Below, piece after piece: positions 32,604-39,421 of a stretch of 39,421 nucleotides of DNA; position 1 is the stretch's first letter, and every line of letters begins with the position of its first letter. Source of the stretch: Caballeronia peredens (GTDB lineage: Bacteria > Pseudomonadota > Gammaproteobacteria > Burkholderiales > Burkholderiaceae). A program made the position numbers and the translations under genes. The stretch lies in contig FCOH02000040.1 of NCBI GenBank assembly GCA_001544595.2, positions 1-39,421 on the forward strand. Reading direction: 5' to 3'. The notes under the pieces are model-generated. The model saw only the letters and a program-made list of their open reading frames with translations. It did not search any database and was not told the origin of the DNA.

Positions 32604-34733
32604 TTAGCTCGTCGTGACTGGCGCGATGGCTGCGGGGTCGGACACGCTCGGCCGCCCGGTTTCGACGTGCCCCGCGATGCGCCGCGAGAAGCTGTTGTCG
32701 TCGCGGTCGCTGACGGTCAGGTCGTACCAGTGATGACTTGCAGCGAGAACCCAGGTCTCTTCGACCTTCGCATTCGGCGGCACATTCACCTGCCGCGTAC
32801 GTGCGCCGTATGCGTTATCGACGATCGACAGTTTCGCGGGCGCATTGCCATCATTGATGAAACGAAGCACGAGGTTGCCGTTCGCGACGTCGTAATGTGC
32901 TTTGACTTCAGGCTGAGATGCACGCACGTTCTGCTTGTTCGCCGCGTGCGTCGCGACGCTGCCCGCGAAATTGCGCACGAAACCATTTGGTCCATACACC
33001 GTGAACGCATAGACGCCTTTTGTATTGGTGAGATCGAAGGTTTCGCGCAAGGACTTTTCTGCCTCGACGGTATAGCGCCATGGTCCGTCCGTGCGATTGC
33101 CCGAGTAGACGTAGAAGTGCGCACCCTGGCGGCCCGTATTCGCGAAGTCGATCACGAACTGGTTTTGCTTGTCCTTCGCGTTGCCGTTGACGTGCAACTC
33201 GTAGGGCAGTGCACGCGCGAAACGCGGCCCGGATTCCTGCGCGTCGATGGGACCGGGCGTCGCAGGCACAGTGGGCGGCGGCTGCGTCGAGCACTGGTTA
33301 TCCGCGATCGAACGGTAATTGCTCGTATCGGGCAGCGGCGGCATGCGCGAATCGGTGGTCTTGAAGTCGAAAGCAGAGGTCAGATCGCCGCAGACCGCGC
33401 GACGCCACGCCGTGATGTTCGGCTCCGCAACGTTGAAGCGTGCCTCGATGAAGCGGATCACCGATGTGTGATCGAAGACCTCCGAGCATACGAAACCGCC
33501 TTTCGTCCACGGCGAAACGACCGTCATGGGCACGCGCGGTCCGAGACCATAAGGCAGGTTATCGACGGTATAGCTGCCGCCGCGTGCGGGATTCACGATG
33601 TCATGGATTTCGCCATCGGTCGTCACCGTGGAGAGGCCTTGCGCGCGCGACGTCGGCGGTTGCGGCGGCACGACGTGGTCGAAGAAGCCGTCGTTCTCGT
33701 CGTACATGATGAAGAGCACCGTCTTGCTCCACACCTCGGGATTCGCGGTGAGCGCGTCGAGAATCTGCGAGGTGTACTCGGCGCCGTATGCGGGCGTGTA
33801 CTTCGGATGCTCGGAGAAGGCTGCGGGCGGACACAGCCACGAGACTTGCGGCAGGCGGTTAGCAAGCACGTCGGCCTTCAGGTCGTCGATCGTGCGCACG
33901 GTTTGCGCGCGTTCATAGAGCGGCGTGCCCGGCGTTGCGTTGATGTAGTTCGTGAAGTTCTGCAGGATGTTGGTGCCGTAATTGCCGTTGAGCGGATCGG
34001 CGCCGGTCAGCCCTTGCTGATAGATCTGCCATGAAATGCCGGCTTCCTGCAGACGCTCCGGATACGTGGTCCACGAGAGCAGTTGATAGTTCGGCGGACC
34101 GTCGCCGTCGACGAAATCGTTATTGTCGAGCAGCGGACCGCCCTTCGTGCCCGTCGGATCGACCGTGCCCGTCATCAGATACGAGCGGTTCGGGTGCGTC
34201 GGTCCGGGCAGCGAGCAGAAGTAGGCATCGCATACGGTGAATGCATCGGCGAGCGCGTAGTGAAACGGGATGTCGCTGCGCAGATGGTAGCCCATCGTCA
34301 TGTCTGTCTTGTTCGCGCACCACTGGTCGTAGCGGCCCGCATCGATCGCGGCATGCGTCTTGTACCAGGAGTGGTCGAGATCGCCGACGCATTGCGCGCT
34401 CGTCGTCGATGTGTCGAGATGGAACGGCAGGACGGGCTTGGCCGGGTCCGCTTTGGAAGGCTGAAACCATACGGGCTTGCCGTTGGGAAGCGGGATCGGG
34501 AACCGGTCGTTATAACCGCGCACACCGCGCATGTGACCGAAGTAATGATCAAAGGAGCGGTTCTCCTGCATGAACACGACAATATGTTCGATGTCCTGAA
34601 TAGTGCCCGTACGCCTGGCGGCCGGGATGGCCAGCGCGCGACGGATCGATTCCGGAAAGACGGTGAGGGCTGCGGCGGCGCCCGCCGAATGGGCGACGGA
34701 TTGCAGGAAGCGGCGACGGCTATTCGATGTCAT
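32604..34733 (-). CDS. Phosphocholine-specific phospholipase C, Tat-exported
   Basis: A 709-residue enzyme of the PlcH/PlcN type, which cleaves phosphatidylcholine or sphingomyelin outside the cell. The N-terminus has the twin-arginine signal SRRRFLQ. The catalytic phosphoesterase domain (about 45-470) contains VVFMQENRSFDHYFGHMRGVRGYND, where Glu and Asn bind metal, and LFIMYDENDGFFDHVVPP. Two C-terminal beta-domains (about 500-700), of the bacterial PLC_C type, are typical of the family. AAGGAAAA lies upstream of the ATG. A small lipoprotein gene precedes it by 34 bases and may share its transcript. The active-site residues look intact. Length is normal. Confidence 0.93.
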   Translation of the reverse strand: MTSNSRRRFLQSVAHSAGAAAALTVFPESIRRALAIPAARRTGTIQDIEHIVVFMQENRSFDHYFGHMRGVRGYNDRFPIPLPNGKPVWFQPSKADPAKPVLPFHLDTSTTSAQCVGDLDHSWYKTHAAIDAGRYDQWCANKTDMTMGYHLRSDIPFHYALADAFTVCDAYFCSLPGPTHPNRSYLMTGTVDPTGTKGGPLLDNNDFVDGDGPPNYQLLSWTTYPERLQEAGISWQIYQQGLTGADPLNGNYGTNILQNFTNYINATPGTPLYERAQTVRTIDDLKADVLANRLPQVSWLCPPAAFSEHPKYTPAYGAEYTSQILDALTANPEVWSKTVLFIMYDENDGFFDHVVPPQPPTSRAQGLSTVTTDGEIHDIVNPARGGSYTVDNLPYGLGPRVPMTVVSPWTKGGFVCSEVFDHTSVIRFIEARFNVAEPNITAWRRAVCGDLTSAFDFKTTDSRMPPLPDTSNYRSIADNQCSTQPPPTVPATPGPIDAQESGPRFARALPYELHVNGNAKDKQNQFVIDFANTGRQGAHFYVYSGNRTDGPWRYTVEAEKSLRETFDLTNTKGVYAFTVYGPNGFVRNFAGSVATHAANKQNVRASQPEVKAHYDVANGNLVLRFINDGNAPAKLSIVDNAYGARTRQVNVPPNAKVEETWVLAASHHWYDLTVSDRDDNSFSRRIAGHVETGRPSVSDPAAIAPVTTS

Positions 34734-34767
34734 CGGTTATTTTCCTTCTGCTTGGGGGAAAGTGTGT

Positions 34768-35052
34768 TCAGCGATGCGCGTTCTCGTCCGGATCGGGCGC
34801 GTAACTCAGCACGGGCGTGACCTGGTGGCTGTCCGCGTCGAGACTTGCTTGGGCGCTTGCAATCGGATCGCTCGCGAATACCGGCGAGGTCGCGGGTTCA
34901 TCGGCGGATGAGGGATTCGAAGAGGCGTCGCCGGCGGCATTGCGATTCGCAACGCTTGCGTTCGACGATGGTGTGGAAGATGCGCTGTCGCCGGGCCCGC
35001 AGGCGGCAAGCAACAACAGCAACATGGCGATCGAAACGGCACGGCACAACAT
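34768..35052 (-). CDS. Small lipoprotein upstream of phospholipase C
   Basis: A 94-residue putative lipoprotein. A short signal peptide with MLLLLLAAC gives a clear lipobox; the mature part is a Ser/Ala/Asn-rich, disordered-looking chain with no recognisable domain. ATG 35052 is chosen because AGGAG lies seven bases upstream; a TTG six bases earlier would crowd that site. It lies 34 bases before the phospholipase gene on the same strand, so co-transcription is likely. Whether it acts with the phospholipase, for example as an exit or accessory lipoprotein, is unknown. Confidence 0.75.
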   Translation of the reverse strand: MLCRAVSIAMLLLLLAACGPGDSASSTPSSNASVANRNAAGDASSNPSSADEPATSPVFASDPIASAQASLDADSHQVTPVLSYAPDPDENAHR

Positions 35053-35263
35053 GAGCAAACTCCTCTTGCGTTCGCATGCAATGAAGATGGCGGACGCAAG
35101 TGTGCTGATGCTGCGCGAAAGTTTTGTGAAACGTTTGCGTGAGACGCGATTACTGGCCGTTAGTTATCGGTTTGAAATCTATTGATGGACGTTAAGGGTA
35201 AAAATGAAAGCGATAAGAATGTAAGTGTAAGAATATGAATGATTGACCCGGAGTCCTTACAAA
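35053..35263. promoter_or_regulatory. AT-rich gap with direct repeat upstream of the lipoprotein-plc genes
   Basis: A 211-base region, clearly richer in A/T than its surroundings, between the NTF2-like stop and the lipoprotein start. It contains two TAAGAAT copies (35214-35220 and 35228-35234) with a related GTAAGTG between them. This is the likely promoter region of the leftward phospholipase unit. I did not find a Pho box or a clear -35/-10 pair. Confidence 0.4.
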
Positions 35264-35659
35264 TTATCGAAGCGATCCTCCTTCGGGCGCTTCATGCGGA
35301 ATCATCCAGCCGAAGAAAACCTCTGCTTCGAGAAGCTTGCCATTTCGAATCGTGAGAATTTCCGTATTGCGGAACGAACTGCCGTCCTTAGTGCGCAGAT
35401 CGTAGGTCGCGAATACCCGTTCGCCGGCGCGTACGAGATGGATGAAGGTGAAGCGGTCTGTGGAGATCGAATTCGGCCAGCATCGCGTGAAATAGGTCGA
35501 GCGATCGAGCCGATTGTCGCGTGGACTGGTGAAGTGGAAGTCGTCGGCTATAAGCGCTTCGATCGACGCGCGGTCCTTGCTGACGTACGCCTCGTACACG
35601 CGCCTGGCGATCTCGATGGGATCGGACTCTTGCGCCTGGCTTTGGGTGAAGTGAGTCAT
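35264..35659 (-). CDS. NTF2-like/SnoaL-like protein
   Basis: A 131-residue cytosolic protein with the nuclear-transport-factor-2 cone fold. The pattern is ARRVYEAYVSKDRASIEALIADDFHFTSP near the N-terminus, then DRSTYFTRCW, TFIHLVRAGERVFATYDL and FRNTEILTIRNGKLLEAEVFFG. Such proteins are binding domains or small isomerases/hydratases; no catalytic set can be assigned here. AAAGGAAG lies eight bases before the ATG. It is divergent from the acylase gene, with which it shares a 221-base control region. Confidence 0.85.
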   Translation of the reverse strand: MTHFTQSQAQESDPIEIARRVYEAYVSKDRASIEALIADDFHFTSPRDNRLDRSTYFTRCWPNSISTDRFTFIHLVRAGERVFATYDLRTKDGSSFRNTEILTIRNGKLLEAEVFFGWMIPHEAPEGGSLR

Positions 35660-35880
35660 CGTAGTGCTTCCTTTACGGAGGGCGGATCGTCAATTGCGCA
35701 TTTCATTACCGTGGCGAGCGGCGCCGAGAAAAATCGACAGCTTCGCGCAATACATCCCGCTTTTGATGTATCCAAATGTAACCCGCTCTTGAACGGGGCT
35801 TTGCGCGTCTTTGCATACACATTACATTGCGATACTTGTGTGGCCCGAATCGACACCCATAAAAAGAAGGAGACGTTCAC
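35660..35880. promoter_or_regulatory. Divergent control region with palindrome and direct repeats
   Basis: A palindrome, ATACATC-8-GATGTAT (35750-35771), overlaps a direct repeat CCCGCTnTTGA (35756-35766 and 35782-35792) spaced 26 bases. This gap separates the divergent NTF2-like and acylase genes, so these are candidate binding sites controlling both. No fully convincing promoter boxes were found; TTGAAC (35789) with CATACA (35814) is a weak pair for the acylase. Confidence 0.4.
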
Positions 35881-38304
35881 ATGAAAAAAAGGAAAGGACA
35901 GCGCGTGCTCGCCATGATCGTCGGTACGCTGATGATCGGACCGCTGACGACGCAATTTGCATGCGCTGATACCGCAGGCGACGAGACCATCGCCGTAGCG
36001 GGGCTGTCGCAGCCTTCGGATATTCTGATCGACCGCTGGGGTGTGCCGCATATCTTCGCGGCCAACGACAGCGATGCGTTCTTCGTGCAGGGCTTCAACG
36101 CGGCGCGCGATCGCCTGTTCCAGATCGATCTCTGGCGGCGGCGCGGTCTGGGCGAACTCGCCGAAGTCTTCGGTCCGGCTTACGTGGAGCAGGACAAGGC
36201 GACGCGGCTCTTTCTCTACCGCGGCGACATGACGACCGAATGGCAACGCTACGGGCCGGATGCGAAGCCTGCCGCGACGCGCTTCGCGGCCGGCGTCAAC
36301 GCTTATATCGCATGGCTCGCTGCGCACCCGGACCGCATGCCTTACGAATTCCGCAAGATCGGTTATTGGCCCGCGAAATGGAATGCCGATGACATCGTGC
36401 GCATCCGCAGCCACGGGCTCACGCGTAACCTGACGAGCGAAGTCGCGCGCGCACGCGTGGCATGCAAGAGCACGCTCGACGCCGATGCCTTGCGCTTCGG
36501 CCTGCAGCCACCATGGAAACCGCAGATGCCAGCGGGCCTCGATCCCTGCCTTCCCGACGACGTCCTCAAGGTCTTCACGCTCGCCACGCAAGGCGTGCGT
36601 GTGACGAAGGACTCGATGAAGAGCGCGGATGCATCGACGACCGTCATCGCGGCTGCGGACAATCCGGAGGAAGTCACCGAAGGCAGCAACAACTGGGTCA
36701 TCGCGCCATCGAAATCGAGCACGGGCCGCGCGATCATGGCGAACGATCCGCATCGCGCATACGCTGCGCCGAGCCTGCGTTACATCCAGCAGATCAGCAC
36801 GCCGACGCTCGATATCATCGGTGCGGGCGAGCCTTCCGCGCCGGGTATTTCGATCGGACACAACGGTTCAATCGCTTACGGCCTCACGATCTTCAATATC
36901 GATCAGGAAGATCTCTACGTATACGAGCTGAATCCCGCGAACGCGCGGCAGTATCGCTACAAAGGCAAGTGGGAACCGATGCGCGTCGTGCGTGAACAGA
37001 TCGCCGTGCGTAACGCGCCATCCGTCACGGCGGATCTGCTTTTCACGCGCCACGGCCCTGTGATCTATACGGAGGACGCCAAACATCGTGCGTTCGCAGT
37101 GCGCACGGCGTGGTTGTCGCCGGGCATGTCGCCGTATTTCGATTCGATGCGCTATATGCGTGCCAAGAACTACGCACAGTTCAAGGCCTCGCTCGCGACA
37201 TGGGGCGCGCCGACCGTCAATCAGGTGTACGCGGACACCGAAGGCAACATTGGCTGGGTGCCGAGCGGTCTTGCGCCGATTCGCCCGAACTGGGACGGCC
37301 TCATGCCCGTGCCCGGTGATGGCCGTTACGAATGGGCGGGCTTTTGGCCGCGCGATGCGATGCCTTCTGTCTACAACCCGGCGCAGGGTTATTTCACGAC
37401 CTCCAACGAGATGAATCTGCCGGCGGGTTATCCATATGCCGAGCGCAAGCTCGGTTTCGAATGGACCAATGGATCGAGGCATCAGCGGATCGACGAAGTG
37501 TTGAAGTCGCTGCCCAAGGTATCGATCGAGGACTCGGAGCGCCTGCAGAACGATAACGTGTCGATTCCTGCGCGCAGGCTCGTCGCGTTGCTCGCGCCGC
37601 TTTCGAGCGACGACGAAGACACGCGCGCCGCGCTGGCGATGCTAAAAGGCTGGGACGCGTATATGGGTGCGGATTCATCGCAGGCGGCGCTCGAAGAAGT
37701 GTGGTTGTCGCGGCATCTCGGTCGGACATTCAAGGAAGCCGTCTTGCCGAAGGACGCGGCGGCATCCTTCGGCGCGCCCGATACGGCTGTCTTGCTCGAT
37801 ACGCTCGAACATCCCGAAGCGCGCTTTGGAGAAAATGCGCAAGCAAAGCGCGATGCGGTGCTGCTGTCGAGCCTGCACGATGCATACGGCGAGATGCGGC
37901 ATCTGCAAGGCGCAGATGCGAGCCAATGGAAGTGGGGCAAGCTGCAAACGAACCTTAACGCTCATCCTCTCGCCGATGTGGTCGATGCCGACATGCGCGC
38001 GAAGCTGAACGTCGGGCCGATCGGCAAGGGCGGCAGCGCCTATACGCCGAATCAGTCGACGTATCGCGCGAGCGACTTCCGCGAGACCAACGGGCCGTCG
38101 TTCCGCGTGGTCGTCGATGTCGGCAATTGGGACGCGTCGCGCGCGGTGAATCTGCCGGGCGAATCGGGGGATCCTGATAGTCCGCATTATCGGGATCTCG
38201 CGCAGATGTGGCTCGACGGAGAGTATTTCCCGTTGCTGTATTCGCGCGCCGCGGTGGAAGCTGCGACAGAGAAGCGCGTGCATCTCGTTCCGGACGCTCG
38301 TTGA
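35881..38304 (+). CDS. Penicillin acylase family Ntn hydrolase, periplasmic
   Basis: An 807-residue precursor of a penicillin G acylase/AHL acylase-type amidase. The signal peptide spans about 1-29 (ending FACA). The enzyme should cut itself between Gly268 and Ser269 in EGSNNWVIAPSKSSTGR; Ser269 then becomes the N-terminal nucleophile. That gives an alpha subunit of about 240 residues and a beta subunit of about 540. Other family blocks are DRWGVPHIFA, GFNAARDRLFQIDLWRR, MANDPH and TSNEMNLP. The substrate may be acyl-homoserine lactones, beta-lactams or other N-acyl compounds. AAGGAG lies eleven bases before the ATG. Confidence 0.92.
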   Translation: MKKRKGQRVLAMIVGTLMIGPLTTQFACADTAGDETIAVAGLSQPSDILIDRWGVPHIFAANDSDAFFVQGFNAARDRLFQIDLWRRRGLGELAEVFGPAYVEQDKATRLFLYRGDMTTEWQRYGPDAKPAATRFAAGVNAYIAWLAAHPDRMPYEFRKIGYWPAKWNADDIVRIRSHGLTRNLTSEVARARVACKSTLDADALRFGLQPPWKPQMPAGLDPCLPDDVLKVFTLATQGVRVTKDSMKSADASTTVIAAADNPEEVTEGSNNWVIAPSKSSTGRAIMANDPHRAYAAPSLRYIQQISTPTLDIIGAGEPSAPGISIGHNGSIAYGLTIFNIDQEDLYVYELNPANARQYRYKGKWEPMRVVREQIAVRNAPSVTADLLFTRHGPVIYTEDAKHRAFAVRTAWLSPGMSPYFDSMRYMRAKNYAQFKASLATWGAPTVNQVYADTEGNIGWVPSGLAPIRPNWDGLMPVPGDGRYEWAGFWPRDAMPSVYNPAQGYFTTSNEMNLPAGYPYAERKLGFEWTNGSRHQRIDEVLKSLPKVSIEDSERLQNDNVSIPARRLVALLAPLSSDDEDTRAALAMLKGWDAYMGADSSQAALEEVWLSRHLGRTFKEAVLPKDAAASFGAPDTAVLLDTLEHPEARFGENAQAKRDAVLLSSLHDAYGEMRHLQGADASQWKWGKLQTNLNAHPLADVVDADMRAKLNVGPIGKGGSAYTPNQSTYRASDFRETNGPSFRVVVDVGNWDASRAVNLPGESGDPDSPHYRDLAQMWLDGEYFPLLYSRAAVEAATEKRVHLVPDAR

Positions 38305-38753
38305 GCATTCGCCTGGCGCGCAGCATTGTTGCAGGATCGGCAAGGCATCTTCAACGCAGGCGGCGATGATCTTTCAGCCGCCGCGCGTGACAATAGCGAC
38401 GCGGTGGACGGGTGCTGGCTGGCGCCTTGCCGGACTCCTCATCCGGTTCGTCCTCCGCGCTTCTTCCTTTCGATGTCATCGCTCAGGTCGGCGCGAACGC
38501 CCGGTCTCGGGCCTATCTGCCTACCCTCCGCAAATTCTCCGTCGCTGCGGGAATAGATCGCGACATGCTCGGGTTAACCATTCGAAGCCTCAACGCTTGA
38601 AACGTGGGTGCCGACCGGAATGAGTGCATTGCGCTTGCTCCGGTTTCGCGCACCGCTCGAGTGAGTCGAAGCCGCGCAAGGGCCCTGTGCGTTCGATGAG
38701 GTTCGTGGATCGCTTGCGATCCGATCAACCTTTTCCGCCGGAGTATGAAGATC
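38305..38753. other. Gene-poor gap
   Basis: About 450 bases with no gene I can support. Short open frames here have no recognisable domain and no good ribosome site. Near the start, a GGCGGC/GCCGCC stem (38359-38364 with 38377-38382) might help end the acylase transcript but has no T-run. Near the end lies a palindrome (38707-38722), listed separately. Confidence 0.5.
38707..38722. promoter_or_regulatory. Palindrome before the DUF4148 gene
   Basis: GGATCGC and GCGATCC are separated only by TT, 31 bases before the preferred start codon. It is either a protein-binding site or a short hairpin in the leader. Confidence 0.4.
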
Positions 38754-39125
38754 ATGAACGCCATCGCCAAAGTCATCGTTTCCCTCGCAGTCGTCGCTGC
38801 TCCCACGCTCGTTTTCGCGCAAAGCGATAACGTTCCGCTGACCCGCGCTCAAGTGAGGGCCGAACTGGCTCAGCTCGAGCGAGCCGGTTATTCGCCCGCC
38901 ACGGGAGAGGACGCCAACTATCCGAGCGATATTCAGGCCGCGGAAGCGAAGGTCGCAGCCGCGCAACAGAGTGCGAAAGAGTCCAACGAAGCCTACGGCG
39001 GTGCACACGCAGGTGGCGCGGCCTCTGGTTCAGGCTCGATGGGGATGCCGACGCAGCATGGTTCGAAGTCGGCTTCTGATTGCGTCGGACCTGCGGGATT
39101 TTGTACGCCGTTTTTCGGCAGCTGA
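38754..39125 (+). CDS. DUF4148 domain secreted protein
   Basis: A 123-residue exported protein of the DUF4148 type common in Burkholderia and relatives. The signal peptide ends VFAQS (about 22). The domain begins PLTRAQVRAELAQLERAGYSPA, the family hallmark, followed by NYPSDIQAAEAKVAAAQQ. The Gly/Ser-rich tail ends with a two-Cys segment, DCVGPAGFCTPFFGS. ATG 38754 is preferred because GGAG (38740-38743) is ten bases upstream; ATG 38745 is only one base from it. Function is unknown; members are small periplasmic or secreted proteins, often stress- or metal-responsive. Confidence 0.88.
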   Translation: MNAIAKVIVSLAVVAAPTLVFAQSDNVPLTRAQVRAELAQLERAGYSPATGEDANYPSDIQAAEAKVAAAQQSAKESNEAYGGAHAGGAASGSGSMGMPTQHGSKSASDCVGPAGFCTPFFGS

Positions 39126-39169
39126 ATCGTCAGGGCAAATATCGAGCGTTGGAGAGTGCCCGGAGTGTG

Positions 39170-39209
39170 GCGTTCGAAACCTTAAGAGGATTAATTGGGT
39201 TTCGAACGC
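39170..39209. repeat. Perfect 12-bp inverted repeat upstream of the rrn promoter
   Basis: GCGTTCGAAACC (39170-39181) and GGTTTCGAACGC (39198-39209) are exact reverse complements separated by 16 A/T-rich bases. Each arm holds a TTCGAA palindrome. No T-run follows on the plus strand, so it is not a standard terminator for the DUF4148 gene, although it could fold that way. It ends 37 bases before the rrn -35 box. Confidence 0.7.
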
Positions 39210-39219
39210 ACCGCCCGAG

Positions 39220-39276
39220 TGCAGAAAAATAATTTGCGAAAGGGGGTTGACCCAGTGGTCATCGGCCAGTCATAAT
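39220..39276 (+). promoter_or_regulatory. rRNA operon promoter with UP-like A-tract
   Basis: TTGACC (39247-39252) and CATAAT (39271-39276) are 18 bases apart. An A/T-rich block (GAAAAATAATTT, 39223-39234) lies upstream where an UP element would be, and a C/G-rich discriminator follows the -10 box. The boxA leader downstream makes an rRNA promoter the best reading. Confidence 0.8.
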
Positions 39277-39421
39277 TCGCCTCCCGTTGAATGACGGTGC
39301 GCAAGAAAGCAAGCGAAAGCAGGTAACTCGCGAAGCAAATTCTCTGCGAATGTTCTTTAAAAACTAACAGCCGATAAGTGTGGGCGCTTGATGGCGAGTG
39401 CGGTTTCAGTCTTTCGAGGCT
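39277..39421 (+). other. rRNA operon leader (boxB/boxA), 16S not reached
   Basis: TGTTCTTTAAAA (39351-39362) matches the boxA antitermination element. A small hairpin, TCGC/GCGA with an inner GAA/TTC pair (39328-39349), lies just before it as a boxB-like stem. The following CCGATAAGTGTGGGCGCTTG recalls Burkholderia 16S leaders (from memory). The leader runs off the window before mature 16S sequence begins. Confidence 0.8.

Noticed and set aside
35053..35263. A Pho box upstream of the phospholipase unit
   Set aside because: No pair of CTGTCAT-like direct repeats with the right spacing was found on either strand.
38326..38600. Short open frames in the gap after the acylase gene
   Set aside because: They overlap one another in different frames, show no known domain and have no good ribosome-binding site.
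39170..39209. Annotating the 12-bp inverted repeat as an intrinsic terminator
   Set aside because: The 3' flank on the plus strand is ACCGCCCGAG, not a T-run; it was kept as a repeat.
1..39421. tRNA genes, CRISPR arrays, prophage or attachment sites
   Set aside because: No tRNA-like cloverleaf, regular spaced repeats, integrase or phage gene was noticed on reading through; a tRNA scan was not possible.

Overview
The window looks like a chromosomal segment of a Burkholderiaceae bacterium, probably Caballeronia or Paraburkholderia. It is GC-rich, it carries a DUF4148 protein typical of that group, and at its right edge it has an rRNA-operon promoter and leader that resemble Burkholderia ones. 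The genus is inferred from recalled protein and leader character; no search was run. Genes are densely packed and often overlap by 4 nt. I see no insertion sequence, phage, tRNA or CRISPR array.

Left part (1-7154): the end of a type VI secretion cluster. It holds the 3' end of tssM, a DUF746 zinc-ribbon/HTH protein, tssA, tssF, tssG, the lipoprotein gene tssJ and an OmpA-like lipoprotein. A convergent NCS2 xanthine/uracil-type permease follows (7214-8590).

Second part (8851-15974): a single-domain response regulator, then a six-gene stressosome-type module. This is rsbR, rsbS, rsbT, a PP2C (SpoIIE-type) phosphatase with its own GHKL domain, and two cytosolic hybrid histidine kinases. There is no sigma factor. 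The layout suggests that the partner-switching core feeds two-component signalling. The first kinase ends in a pseudo-receiver and begins with what looks like a decayed GHKL domain.

Third part (16114-27738): a GntR-controlled catabolic operon. It encodes an SDR dehydrogenase, a beta-keto-acid cleavage enzyme (BKACE/DUF849), a metallo-beta-lactamase-fold lactonase-like hydrolase, and a CUT2 sugar-type ABC importer whose two permeases are fused. It also encodes a lambda-crystallin/L-gulonate 3-dehydrogenase-like enzyme, an SMP-30 lactonase and an acyl-CoA ligase. Together they suggest import of a sugar-like compound, oxidation to a lactone, ring opening, oxidation at C3 to a beta-keto acid, then acetyl-CoA-dependent cleavage. 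The substrate is unknown and the pathway looks unassigned.

Fourth part (27756-32359): a leftward drug-efflux operon (adaptor, ABC ATPase, one ABC-2 permease, outer-membrane factor). It has a good sigma70 promoter overlapped by a palindrome, but no adjacent regulator gene. A leftward Tat-exported phosphocholine-type phospholipase C follows, with a small lipoprotein gene upstream of it.

Fifth part (35264-39421): an NTF2-like protein divergent from a periplasmic penicillin-acylase-family Ntn hydrolase, then a DUF4148 protein, then the rrn promoter and the boxA-containing leader at the edge. The 16S gene itself is not reached.
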